Shown: positions 8,277 to 16,302 of the stretch, in pieces
How the letters are laid out: each line of letters begins with the position of its first letter
Numbering within the stretch: the first letter of the stretch is position 1
Source of the DNA: Pontibacter litorisediminis
Lineage (GTDB): Bacteria > Bacteroidota > Bacteroidia > Cytophagales > Hymenobacteraceae
Direction: 5' to 3'
NCBI RefSeq assembly: GCF_029360645.1
Contig: NZ_JARDUA010000002.1
Location: forward strand, 496,001-560,000
Length of the DNA: 64,000 bases
The notes under the pieces: generated by a model
Databases searched by the model: none
Seen by the model: the letters and a program-made list of their open reading frames with translations, nothing else
What the model was told of the DNA's origin: nothing
Program-made: the position numbers and the translations under genes

Positions 8277-8663
8277 TTATATTTTCACAATTCCTTGAAC
8301 AAAGACATTATAGGCAGAATTACTGAACTCACTTACACCGCAGTAGGTGAAATAGGATGCTGAACACTTAGAGCATAATACTTTGTCAAATACTGGTAGC
8401 CCCCCGTCATGAGATTTTTGAGTTATTCCAATAGAATAGTGTTGCTTTAACTCTGATTGCTCGTCTTCACTAATTCTGTCTGTTTTGCCTTTCCAAGAGT
8501 ATTCGATTTGCTTTAGTAAGTCAATTTGTATAGAACTCCCACAGCTTAGGCATTTAAAAGTAAAGAAGTCATAATTTCCAGCCCGTCCAGTAGAGTAATT
8601 TGGACGGCTGGAGTAGCTGGGACCTACTATTTCTTCTTTTAAATTAATACTTTCAAATGCCAC
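8277..8663 (-). CDS. Small zinc-ribbon-like protein, function unknown
   Basis: This frame of about 128 residues has two CxxC pairs, CLSC near residue 38 and CSKC near residue 97. They probably bind one zinc. No family is recognised. The listed start is GTG at 8663. No ATG lies upstream in frame, and the frame stays open into the palindrome at 8689-8726, so the true start is uncertain and a 5' truncation is possible. The coding sequence is AT-rich compared with its neighbours. It stands alone between two related palindromes, which suggests a cassette-like origin. Confidence 0.55.
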   Translation of the reverse strand: MAFESINLKEEIVGPSYSSRPNYSTGRAGNYDFFTFKCLSCGSSIQIDLLKQIEYSWKGKTDRISEDEQSELKQHYSIGITQKSHDGGLPVFDKVLCSKCSASYFTYCGVSEFSNSAYNVFVQGIVKI

Positions 8664-8688
8664 ACAACTAGTGTATACCTGTAGTTTA

Positions 8689-8726
8689 TTCCGTTTAGCC
8701 GACCTATGGTAGTCGGCTAAACGGAA
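8689..8726. repeat. 15-bp perfect inverted repeat at the edge of the low-GC patch
   Basis: Arms 8689-8703 and 8712-8726 are perfectly complementary around an 8-base loop. They contain CGTTTAGCC/GGCTAAACG, the 9-mer also found in the palindrome at 8195. It may work as a terminator for the Nudix gene transcribed from the right, or it may mark a cassette boundary. Confidence 0.7.
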
Positions 8727-8792
8727 TGAGTTGATGGGCGTGCTATACTTGGCTTAACTGAAAAACCAGTTAGAGGCAATCAGAGCTGCACA

Positions 8793-9311
8793 CTACTTCT
8801 GCCTGTTTAGCCTTGCCCATTGCTGTGCGATGATGGTTTTGGCGTCTGGGGTCTCCAGGGCATCCAGCTCTTCAGCTGTTAGGTGCAGGATCTCGATAAA
8901 CTCATGCTCATGCTCGTTGCCGCCGCCTTTGCCGTTCTGCTGCGTTACCTCGGCATAGTAGAGCATCACCCGCTCGGTGGTGCCGCCCGGCGAGGAGTAA
9001 AACGTGTGCAGGTGCTGTAGGCTGTCCACATGGTAGCCGGTCTCTTCCTCAATCTCGCGCCTTATACTTTTCTCTGGCTGCTCGCCTTGGTCTACCATGC
9101 CGGCCACAACCTCCACCAGCTCCGACTCAGAGCCCACCCGGAACTGTTTGGTCAGAATATACTGCTGCTTCTCAGTGTCAAACACCAGCGCCGCCACGGC
9201 ATCGCCACGGTCGAACTGCTCCCGGGTAAAGGTTTGCCCCTCCTGCTCCACCGTTAGTCTATAGATCTTAAAATAGCCATCATAGGCCTTCTCTCTGTTC
9301 TTGATTTTCAT
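8793..9311 (-). CDS. Nudix hydrolase, ADP-ribose/sugar-nucleotide pyrophosphatase type
   Basis: This 172-residue protein has a clear Nudix box starting at GMVDQGEQPEKS and continuing into RREIEEETGY (about residues 71-93), which gives the GX5EX7REUXEEXGU pattern. The preceding sheet with LTKQFRVGSESELVEVVAG and the following TFYSSPGGTTERVMLYYAEV match the ADP-ribose pyrophosphatase/GDP-mannose hydrolase (NudF/NudK) group. It hydrolyses nucleoside diphosphate-linked compounds in the cytoplasm with Mg2+. A His/Glu run (GNEHEHEFIE) replaces the usual short E-rich loop. The start at 9311 (MKIKNREK) is well supported. It is a single-gene unit. Confidence 0.9.
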   Translation of the reverse strand: MKIKNREKAYDGYFKIYRLTVEQEGQTFTREQFDRGDAVAALVFDTEKQQYILTKQFRVGSESELVEVVAGMVDQGEQPEKSIRREIEEETGYHVDSLQHLHTFYSSPGGTTERVMLYYAEVTQQNGKGGGNEHEHEFIEILHLTAEELDALETPDAKTIIAQQWARLNRQK

Positions 9312-9380
9312 AAGGGTGATTGTGTGCCTTTTTAAATATAGTAAATCTGAAGTAGATTTATACTTTGTGAAAGCATAAGC

Positions 9381-10403
9381 CTACATTTCATTGTTTTTAG
9401 CAGCGGCTCTCTGCGTGCGCTCCGTCAGCCACGACTCAGACAGTTGTGTCTCGCTTTCATAGCCTCTGGCCCTGTTCTTCCCGATGCCCCCTTCGCCGGG
9501 CAGTACGGCATTTACCAAAGCCAGGATATCTGTAGTTAAGCCCGGAGAGAGCCTGTGCAGCACCTCGCCCATGGCAGCAAAGAAAGTGGTAGTGACAGCG
9601 GCGTCGCCATGGCGCAGCGCGTTCAGCATTTTCCTGGCCGACTCTTCGGCTGGAATAGAGGTAAGCGGGCTGGAGTCCATGATCTTGAACAGCGTGTACT
9701 CCTCCTTGTGATGCCCCTTAATGACGGCATGGCGCGGGCTTCCCGTCTGCATTAGGCCTGGTGTGGCCGTTGTCACCAGAATGTTATACTTCTTCAGTTC
9801 GGCACGCAAGCCTTCGGATAAGCCCACCAGAGCGAACTTGCTGGCGCTGTAAGGCACCAGGTGCGGCACACTTATTATCCCCCCGATCGAGGCAACATTA
9901 AGGATGCGGCCGCCGCCACGGGCTTTCATACTTGGGAGTACGGCAAGCGTCGTATACACCGGACCCCAATAATGGATGTTGATCGCCTCCTCAAATTCTC
10001 GCACCGTCATCTCGGCCACAGGCCCTGCGCTAATGACCCCCGCGTTGTTAATCAGCACATCGATCGGGCTGAACTCATTCTGCACGTTTGTGATCATGTC
10101 GCTTACCTGCTGCTGGTCGGTTACGTCGCACTTCTGCACCAGCACCTCGGCACCGTTTCCGGCCAGTTCCATACGGGCATTCTCCAACTCCGTTTCGTCG
10201 CGGGCACATAGCACCAGTCTTGCCCCCTCTTTTGCCAGTTGCCGCGCCATCACCAATCCCAGCCCGCGGCTACCGCCTGTGATCAGCACGGTTTTGCCGT
10301 TAAAATCATAGGCAGTAAGCATCCGGGTTACGGCACGCCCCACGGCCAGGGCGCTTACTCCGGCGGCAAGCCAGAAGAGGGTATTCTTGTTTTTTGTTTC
10401 CAT
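9381..10403 (-). CDS. Short-chain dehydrogenase/reductase with N-terminal membrane anchor
   Basis: This protein of about 340 residues begins with a hydrophobic helix (LFWLAAGVSALAVGRAV). A classical SDR domain follows, with TGGSRGLG for NAD(P) binding (about 42-49), NNAG, a catalytic Ser in NVASIGG, and the YSASK catalytic Tyr/Lys (about 189-193). About 80 residues after the domain are atypical and may form a membrane-associated or dimer region. The substrate is unknown. The start is set at ATG 10403 (METKNKN). Longer frames upstream lack a start with similar support. It stands alone between the Nudix and beta-barrel genes. Confidence 0.88.
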   Translation of the reverse strand: METKNKNTLFWLAAGVSALAVGRAVTRMLTAYDFNGKTVLITGGSRGLGLVMARQLAKEGARLVLCARDETELENARMELAGNGAEVLVQKCDVTDQQQVSDMITNVQNEFSPIDVLINNAGVISAGPVAEMTVREFEEAINIHYWGPVYTTLAVLPSMKARGGGRILNVASIGGIISVPHLVPYSASKFALVGLSEGLRAELKKYNILVTTATPGLMQTGSPRHAVIKGHHKEEYTLFKIMDSSPLTSIPAEESARKMLNALRHGDAAVTTTFFAAMGEVLHRLSPGLTTDILALVNAVLPGEGGIGKNRARGYESETQLSESWLTERTQRAAAKNNEM

Positions 10404-10495
10404 AGCGGTAGAAGTATAAAAATAAAGGCAGGCGCCGAAATGCACCTGCCTTTACCTCTACGGTGGCAGAAATAGCGGGGTTAAGTATAAGCCGG

Positions 10496-11266
10496 CTACG
10501 GCTTCTTGGAGAATATCTTGTTTTTGAGAACAGGGGTATACTGCAGCTTAACGGCCAGCACTCCATACTCGTCGCGGCGGGAGCCATTGGTGAGCACGGC
10601 AGGAATGTTATCGAGCAAATCGGTGCTGGTGATGCGGTACACGGCCTCCCCGGCAATACTGAACTCATCGTTGATGAAAAAACGGATACCACCGCCCACA
10701 GGCACCACTGCGGCAAATGCCGGATAATCCTGCTGCGGATCGTAAGTGGTCTGGGAGTCGTCGAGGCTACGATCGGCCGGGAAAGAGGTAGCGTTATAGT
10801 ATAAACCTCCTATACCGATGCGGAAGTAGGGCACCATAAAGCGTTTCCGCTTGGAGCGGTAGTTGCCGGAGCCTGCATAGGTATCCAGCAGGTTTATCAC
10901 CGCAGAGGCAGACAACTCGATCACCTCCGACTCAAAGGCAATGTTCAGCGGCGCCTCCTGGTTCTTTTCCACGGCCCCCAGCTTGGCGTAATCCAGGGTG
11001 CCGCTCACACCGATGTATGGCGAGAACTTGTACAAGCCGCCCACACTCACGTTCGGCCCGAAATCAATGCAGCTCGGGGTGCCGCAGATATCGCTCCTAA
11101 CGGCTGCAACACCGCCGCCTACCAGTATCACCCAGCCACGCTCCAGCATGTTTGTTGTTTTGCTGCTGCGCTTATACCGGTACTGCTGCTGTTGTGCCAG
11201 CACATCCCAGGGGTAGAGTAAGAGAAGAGAAAAGAGTATGAATAAATAGTATGGCTTCCTGCTCAT
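10496..11266 (-). CDS. Outer membrane beta-barrel protein, function unknown
   Basis: This 256-residue protein has a signal peptide (MSRKPYYLFILFSLLLLYPWDVLAQ) and then alternating hydrophobic and polar strands with Gly and aromatic girdle residues (WVILVGGGVAAV, GLYKFSPYIGVSGTLDY, FRIGIGGLYY). It ends in strands typical of an outer-membrane barrel (VLAVKLQYTPVL). It has the look of the small porin-like OMP families of Bacteroidota. A CGTPSC pair near residue 65 might form a disulfide. No ligand can be inferred. The start is placed at ATG 11266, with another in-frame ATG 24 bases upstream. Confidence 0.72.
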   Translation of the reverse strand: MSRKPYYLFILFSLLLLYPWDVLAQQQQYRYKRSSKTTNMLERGWVILVGGGVAAVRSDICGTPSCIDFGPNVSVGGLYKFSPYIGVSGTLDYAKLGAVEKNQEAPLNIAFESEVIELSASAVINLLDTYAGSGNYRSKRKRFMVPYFRIGIGGLYYNATSFPADRSLDDSQTTYDPQQDYPAFAAVVPVGGGIRFFINDEFSIAGEAVYRITSTDLLDNIPAVLTNGSRRDEYGVLAVKLQYTPVLKNKIFSKKP

Positions 11267-11479
11267 CTTATCAGACAGGTTTAACATCATTTACCTCAGG
11301 CGGCAAGGCTGGCAACAGTTTCTGCCGCTCAGCCTCACATGCAGCCTGTAGCTTTCTCTTCTCTACGGTTTCCGGTTAAGAAAGATAGCAGTTTCAGGAT
11401 AAATATATGCGAATATCAGAATAGTTAAAGTATAGTATATACAATGACTATCCTGATCTGGTAGCGGAGGCCCAAACCT

Positions 11480-12409
11480 TTACTGCTGCCCCTGCTCCTT
11501 CTGTGCTGGAAGGCGCTCCAGGTGCGTGTCCATTAGCTCCAGAAAATCGATGACCAGAGCCGCTGCATCGGGGTAGAAAGTATGATTGATGTTCTTGTAA
11601 TCGTCGGTGGGCTTGTGGTAGTGCGGGTGATCCTCCACGCCAAAGTATACGTACGGGATGCCGCGCTCATGAAAGCGGTAGTGGTCCGACTGCCTGGTCC
11701 AATCGTTCTGTCCTTCTTCCGGGCGATCGTGGCCCAGCAGCAGGCGCGCGTTCTTGCGTGGCTTTACCTTTTGCAGGTACGGCTTTAGCTGTGGGTAGTG
11801 GTAGGTACCGCTAGCATACAATTCACCTCTCTGGTTGATGCTCAGCATATCCATATTCACGTTCAGCAGGATGTGCTGCAGCGGCAATGGCGGGTTATCC
11901 AGGAAAGCCTTAGCCCCCTGCAGGCCCAGCTCCTCGCCATCCAGGGCCGCAAAAACAAGGGTGTGCTTGGGCGGGTGTTTGGTAAAGTGTGCCGCCGCTG
12001 CTAAAAGCGCCCCAACACCAGAGGCATTATCATCGGCACCGTTGTAGATGTCCCCGTCTCGCTGCCCAACATGGTCGTAGTGGGCAGTAACTACTATGGT
12101 TTTATCGGACTTGCCCGGAATGTAGCCAACCAAGTTGGTGGCTTTTTCTACCTGCGCCCGTTTGGAGTTTATACTGAAATGCTGCTTATAGCTGCCGTTA
12201 AAGGGCTTCAGCCCCAACTGCTCAAAGCGCTTCAGGATATATTCCTGCGCCATATGGCTACCGTCCGTACCGCTTAAGCGGCCCTGCATCGAGTCGGCAG
12301 AAAGCACTTTTACATCCCGCAACAGCAGCGCGGCATCCGGTTTACTTTGCTGTGCCAGGGTAACAAAAGGGGTGGCCAGCACAAGCGCAAGAGCGAGTGA
12401 CTTCTTCAT
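11480..12409 (-). CDS. M28 family zinc aminopeptidase, exported
   Basis: This 309-residue protein has a signal peptide (MKKSLALALVLATPFVTLAQ) and an M28 catalytic domain. Zinc ligands and catalytic residues are seen in VVTAHYDHVG (His), NGADDNASG (bridging Asp), LDGEELGLQGA (catalytic and ligand Glu), VNMDML (Asp) and the late HYHKPTDDY (His). The family cleaves N-terminal residues from peptides. Here it would act in the periplasm or outside the cell. Its length is usual for single-domain M28 enzymes. The upstream region runs into repeat copy B, so the promoter must lie in the short stretch 12410-12540. Confidence 0.93.
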   Translation of the reverse strand: MKKSLALALVLATPFVTLAQQSKPDAALLLRDVKVLSADSMQGRLSGTDGSHMAQEYILKRFEQLGLKPFNGSYKQHFSINSKRAQVEKATNLVGYIPGKSDKTIVVTAHYDHVGQRDGDIYNGADDNASGVGALLAAAAHFTKHPPKHTLVFAALDGEELGLQGAKAFLDNPPLPLQHILLNVNMDMLSINQRGELYASGTYHYPQLKPYLQKVKPRKNARLLLGHDRPEEGQNDWTRQSDHYRFHERGIPYVYFGVEDHPHYHKPTDDYKNINHTFYPDAAALVIDFLELMDTHLERLPAQKEQGQQ

Positions 12410-12544
12410 AGGTTGTTAAAATTCGAAGATAGCTCTCGCGGGTGGTATTGGCAAGTATAGCCACGCGGGAGTTTATTTATTGTTGGATTGGGAGGGGAGT
12501 TCTGTAACTGCTTTGGCTAAAGTATAAGTTTCATAGCTGCTGGG

Positions 12545-13300
12545 GTAGCATCAGCAAAAGTATGACCCCACCCCAGCCCTCCCCTAAGAACAGGGAAGGG
12601 AGCTCGGTTCAAGCACCGTCAGCCGAGGCTATTGGAATGACACCCAGTCCTTGGGTTGAGCGCCTATGCGAGTTTTTCCGGTGCCGAACGGCAGTGAGGC
12701 AGCCCGAGGTACGAGGGAAGGAAAAGCTCCCAGCGCGATGCCCGAAGACGAGCCCTCACGGGCTGGAGAGCAGAAAGCTAGAGATGAAACAACCAAAGTT
12801 GTAAAGCTGTGGATGAACGGCAGCTAGCAAGGATAGCTTAGTTCTGATTGCAGGAAGCAGGGGCAATACGAGCTAAAAGCTCGCGCTAGCGGAGGGCTGC
12901 TTATAAGGCTGTGGATCAGCAGTGGCTAGTAAGGATAGCTTAGTTCAAGTTGTAGAAAGCAGCAGGAAAGGCACAAGCGGACGCTTGCGCCAGAGCAAGT
13001 ATAATGTGTAGCTCAAGTATAAGTATGGCTTTTCAAGCCAGTCAAGTCACAGACTCAACATCATTAGTAGGACACAAGTCTGAAGACTTGCGCCAAGATG
13101 GCTGGCAGGTATAAAGTATGACTCACCCGGATCAGGAAATCCGCAGCAGCAAAAGTTCAGGACGAGTATGTCCGGACACCAACAGGGGATTAGCTCAGGC
13201 TGCGAAAAGCAGGGGGCCATGGAAGGCAGAAGCGGACGCTTGCGCCAGAGAAGCAGAAGAGAGTAAAGCCTCATCAGGTTACAGGAAACAGTGGCCTTAA
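12545..13300 (+). repeat. Composite intergenic repeat, copy B
   Basis: This stretch is homologous to copies A and C, in + orientation. In order it holds the CCCTCCCCT...AGGGAAGGGAGCT block (about 12575-12605), CCCAGTCCTTGGGTTGAG (about 12643-12660), the GCGATGCCCGAAGACGAGCC block (12735-12770), two related GTGGAT...GGATAGCTTAGTTC blocks (12811-12854 and 12911-12944), a hairpin AAGCGG-ACGCTT (about 12974-12986, repeated at about 13230-13241), TGGCTT-TTC-AAGCCA (13027-13041), CAAGTCTGAAGACTTGCGCC (about 13075-13094) and a GTATGTCCGGACA segment. Short frames here do not stay in register with the other copies. The 980-base gap between flanking genes contains nothing else recognisable. Confidence 0.85.
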
Positions 13301-13326
13301 AGTAAACTGTATCTGTAAAACAAATC

Positions 13327-13364
13327 GGCTCCTGCTACACTGGATGACCAGCACAGCAGGAGCC
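13327..13364. terminator. Hairpin downstream of repeat copy B
   Basis: The inverted repeat GGCTCCTGCT/AGCAGGAGCC (13327-13336 and 13355-13364) is followed by GTTGCCTTTT. It lies just past the stop of the reverse-strand gene at 13389, where it would act as its terminator. Confidence 0.6.
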
Positions 13365-13388
13365 GTTGCCTTTTAGAGCAGCTATACC

Positions 13389-13604
13389 TTACAAAGACCT
13401 AACCCACTCAATCCAGTTGCGCTGGCGGTTCGCCTGCTGTTCTTGCTGCAAAAACATTGCTTCAGTACGATCGGCTTCGGGCTCAAAACCTACTTTGGAA
13501 CTTACCACTTCTCCTCGATTTACCCAGCCAGAATGGCGCATGTAAAAACGGATTGCGCTGGCTTCAACAAACAGTTCCTCAGTTTTCAAATCGTTGTAGT
13601 TCAT
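13389..13604 (-). CDS. Small protein, function unknown
   Basis: This 71-residue frame is probably helical and Gln/Arg-rich toward its C-terminus (FLQQEQQANRQRNWIEW). It has no signal peptide, no cysteines and no recognised motif. It is the only reasonable frame in the stretch, has a terminator-like hairpin downstream and an AT-rich region upstream (13605-13700), and begins MNYNDLKTEEL, a plausible cytoplasmic start. The family is not recognised. Confidence 0.5.
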   Translation of the reverse strand: MNYNDLKTEELFVEASAIRFYMRHSGWVNRGEVVSSKVGFEPEADRTEAMFLQQEQQANRQRNWIEWVRSL

Positions 13605-13741
13605 CTTCTTCTTCAGTTGAAAAATTACACATTGGCTAAAAAAATCTAACAGAAGAAGGGCAAGGAACGTGCCACTACGGTAGCATTCCCTTAAAAGTTA
13701 CAAACGCATCAGAATATTTTTAAGAAAATACCTGTAAAGCA

Positions 13742-13768
13742 AAAAGCCAGGCGGCGTGCCTGGCTTTT
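13742..13768 (-). terminator. Hairpin terminator of the 13771 gene
   Basis: An 11-bp stem AAAAGCCAGGC/GCCTGGCTTTT (13742-13752 and 13758-13768) lies two bases past the stop codon. It carries A/T runs on both sides, as in a rho-independent terminator. Confidence 0.85.
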
Positions 13769-13770
13769 CT

Positions 13771-14361
13771 CTATTCCTTTATCTTGATGTAGGTGGGCAG
13801 TTCAAAAGGCCCCACCGAGGTTTGAATGGTGGGCTTTATCTGCAGCGTGATCTTAGGCCGTTTAGCGCTGTCCTTGTTGAGGAGCGTGGCCAAGCGCAGC
13901 AGCTGGTTCAGGTCTGGCTGGCTACTGCCTTCGCCAGTCGCAAACGTCAGCGGCGAGTTGATGGTGATGGTGTTGAGCCCGTTCTTCAGTTCCACCGGCT
14001 CGCTCACCAACCCGTTCAAAGTATGCTTGTCATCCACTAAAAGCTGCCACTTCAGCTGCGTCACGGTCATGGTGCGGTCCTCACTGCCCTCCGGCAAGTC
14101 TACTTTCAGGCCAATGGTAGAGACAGCGCTTAGCGCATTCTGTGAAAAAGCAGTGTACAGGGTGGCCGCATCATTGAAAGAAAAGTCCTGCGGACGCTTC
14201 TTCTTCAGTAAATCGATGCCGTTCAGCTCCATCTGCTCAATGCTTTCCAGGTCGTATTTTGCCTCCTTAAAGGCCTCCACATCGTTTTTGGTCTTGCACG
14301 CAAAGCTGAACAGCAACAGCATCAGCACGAGCGTATAGCTTCCTATCTTTCTAATATTCAT
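13771..14361 (-). CDS. Lipoprotein with possible LEA14/WHy-like fold
   Basis: This 196-residue lipoprotein has a lipobox ending LLLFSFAC (Cys about 22). The body has a beta-strand-rich pattern, with segments such as STIGLKVDLPEG, LKWQLLVDDKHTLNGLVSEP and NTITINSPLTF. They resemble the LEA type 2 (water stress and hypersensitive response) domain seen in many Bacteroidota lipoproteins, but that assignment is tentative. There are no catalytic residues. It lies 7 bases downstream of the GIN-domain gene on the same strand, so the two envelope lipoproteins are probably co-transcribed. Confidence 0.68.
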   Translation of the reverse strand: MNIRKIGSYTLVLMLLLFSFACKTKNDVEAFKEAKYDLESIEQMELNGIDLLKKKRPQDFSFNDAATLYTAFSQNALSAVSTIGLKVDLPEGSEDRTMTVTQLKWQLLVDDKHTLNGLVSEPVELKNGLNTITINSPLTFATGEGSSQPDLNQLLRLATLLNKDSAKRPKITLQIKPTIQTSVGPFELPTYIKIKE

Positions 14362-14368
14362 ACATTGG

Positions 14369-15082
14369 TTATTTCTTCATTACTTTTCCGGAGCCCGATA
14401 CGCTGGAGTTAACGTGAGGGCTGCCGGCATAGTATACACGGCCGCTTCCGCTTACGTCGGCATCCAGCTGCTCCTCTGCGGCCACCTCTGCCCTGCCGGA
14501 GCCGGAGATACTTATCCCTGCCTTCCGGCTGTCCAGGTCATAGGCCCTGTACTTGCCGGAGCCTGATATCGAGACATCCTGCGCATCGGCAACACCTGCT
14601 GCACGAATTGTGCCAGACCCACTGATGTGGGCATCCAGCTCCTCCGTTACAAGCCGCAGCAGCACATCACCCGATCCGGACACGCTGCTTTTAAACCGGC
14701 GGCTCTTAAATACATCCTGCAGCTCTACCAGCCCGGAACCTCCTACACTAGCCTTCTCGAGCTCCCGCACCGTGATGAATACCTCCACAGTCTCATGGCT
14801 TCCCAGGCAGCGATCGAACCCGATTTCCCAGGTGCCATCGTTCTGCACTTCCGTGTCCAGCTCATCCAGGATGTTAGCCTGCCCGCGCACCTCTACCTGC
14901 TGCTCGTTGCCCTGCCGGATGTATACCTTGGTGCTACCGCTTACATCAACACCGTTAAAACGCGGGAGTTCCAGCATGCGGCTTTCCACATCGCCTTCCC
15001 CTTCCAGGCACAGGCCCCCACAAGAGGTTAAGGCGGCTAACAGGGGCATTAACGCCCACGCAGGCAATTTGAGTTTTTTCAT
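14369..15082 (-). CDS. GIN-domain (DUF2807) lipoprotein
   Basis: This 237-residue lipoprotein (start MKKLKLPAW, lipobox LTSC) has a putative autotransporter-head GIN domain. The domain is a right-handed beta-helix marked by repeated SGSG turns: DVSGSTKVYI, SVGGSGLVEL, SVSGSGDVLL, HISGSGTIRA, SISGSGKYRA, SISGSGRAEV, VSGSGRVYY and a final SGSGKV. The repeats define about eight coils spaced 18-25 residues apart. GIN-domain proteins are abundant in Bacteroidota and presumed to be surface or periplasmic, with no proven activity. A longer frame reaches 15145 but lacks a signal peptide at its start, so 15082 is preferred. Confidence 0.9.
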   Translation of the reverse strand: MKKLKLPAWALMPLLAALTSCGGLCLEGEGDVESRMLELPRFNGVDVSGSTKVYIRQGNEQQVEVRGQANILDELDTEVQNDGTWEIGFDRCLGSHETVEVFITVRELEKASVGGSGLVELQDVFKSRRFKSSVSGSGDVLLRLVTEELDAHISGSGTIRAAGVADAQDVSISGSGKYRAYDLDSRKAGISISGSGRAEVAAEEQLDADVSGSGRVYYAGSPHVNSSVSGSGKVMKK

Positions 15083-15135
15083 AGTGCTATGGTTTAGAGG
15101 ATATTTGACTGCAATATATAGAATTCTAAAGTATA

Positions 15136-15166
15136 AAGGCCACACCGCCTGAAGCGACGTGGCCTT
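15136..15166 (-). terminator. Hairpin terminator of the M48-like gene
   Basis: Stem AAGGCCAC/GTGGCCTT (15136-15143 and 15159-15166) lies just past the stop of the peptidase gene at 15194, with an AT-rich flank. Confidence 0.65.
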
Positions 15167-15193
15167 GCCTTTAGTGTTCGTATACTTGCTGCC

Positions 15194-16120
15194 TTAGGAC
15201 AGGTGCCCCACCCGCTGCCCCTGCCGGTTCACCAGGATGCCTTCGTCGGTGATGAACACCGTTTTCAGGTACTCGCTCTCGAAATAGTAAGGATAATCCG
15301 GGTTACCGGTTTTAGCCAGTTTGCCGATCACTTTAGGGCCGTCTTTGGTCAGGTGCACCAGGTGCAGGCGTGAAGTCAGGTAAAACTGCTCGCGCGGCGC
15401 ATTACTGAACACGACTTTAGACAGCACCATGCGGCTGTTAAGGGAGGCAGTTTGAGCGGCAGCCCGCTGTGACTGTGCCTGTGGCTGCTCCTGCTGCGCC
15501 AGGCGCGGTTGCCTGCGCATGGGCTCTATGGCGCGGTGGTCGGGCTGTGGGCCGCTGGCGCTTGCCAAAAGCTGCTCGTTGGCGCTGCGCCAGCCTTTGC
15601 TGATAGCTGCCAGCCGGTAGCTGCGGCCCGGGTGCGAGCGCGAGGTCTCCTCCTCCGACAGCAGGTTGATGGCCGCCTGGGCCTCTGCCAAACTGGCCCC
15701 CATCTTGCGCAGCACGAAGCCGGAGAACTCATCCGCCTCCAACTCATCGGCCGGGTTGCTGCCACTGCGGCTCAGGGTGTGGCCGTTCAGGTGGTGGCCA
15801 ATCTCGTGGGCAAGTATACTTACCCCGCCCCAGTCGGTGTGCACGGCGTTGTTGATGGCATCCAGAAAGCGCTCGTTGTACAGAATATAGCGCTTGCCGT
15901 TGTACACCACGGCTGCGGCGTTGTCAATCTCAGCGGCCCGGAGCTCGAAGCGGGGCTTCAGGCCCACCACATTAATGATCTCCTGCACAATGTCGCGGGT
16001 ATCGGCAGATGTAGCAGCGGAAGCAGCAGGCGCTGGTGCAACAGCAGCCAAAGCCACCTGGCCCAGTACCGGAGCCAGCACCAGCCCCAGTCCAATCGTA
16101 AGTTTCTTCAAGTATGGCAT
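15194..16120 (-). CDS. M48-like zinc metallopeptidase, exported
   Basis: This 308-residue protein has a signal peptide rich in Ala (about residues 1-37). Its gluzincin core has LAHEIGHHLNGH (HExxH at about 105-109) and a third ligand in ELEADEFSGFV (about 126-134), the arrangement of M48 peptidases. Upstream, AVVYNGKRYILYNERFLDAI matches the substrate-strand region. A Gln/Ala-rich disordered linker (about 195-230) leads to a small C-terminal beta domain of unknown function. It probably degrades proteins in the periplasm. Repetitive Gln codons in the linker could be a slippage hotspot. Confidence 0.85.
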   Translation of the reverse strand: MPYLKKLTIGLGLVLAPVLGQVALAAVAPAPAASAATSADTRDIVQEIINVVGLKPRFELRAAEIDNAAAVVYNGKRYILYNERFLDAINNAVHTDWGGVSILAHEIGHHLNGHTLSRSGSNPADELEADEFSGFVLRKMGASLAEAQAAINLLSEEETSRSHPGRSYRLAAISKGWRSANEQLLASASGPQPDHRAIEPMRRQPRLAQQEQPQAQSQRAAAQTASLNSRMVLSKVVFSNAPREQFYLTSRLHLVHLTKDGPKVIGKLAKTGNPDYPYYFESEYLKTVFITDEGILVNRQGQRVGHLS

Positions 16121-16302
16121 TATTTAGAATCTAAGAAATGATGCGGCTATACCTGAAAACGCAGACGCAGCCACGAATAGTATAATAGCAAGTACTTTGC
16201 CAAAGTTGCGGCCCACCCTGGTCTGCCTCCACAGTTGCTCAGAAATTGCACTCCTTTGGTTTCCCCAGAAAGTGTTAACTTAGCCTGCAAAAGCCTTTCG
16301 CC

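Noticed and set aside
12562..12804. 80-residue frame in repeat copy B as a gene
   Set aside because: It has the odd composition of a repeat, no conserved start across copies, and frame changes relative to copy C.
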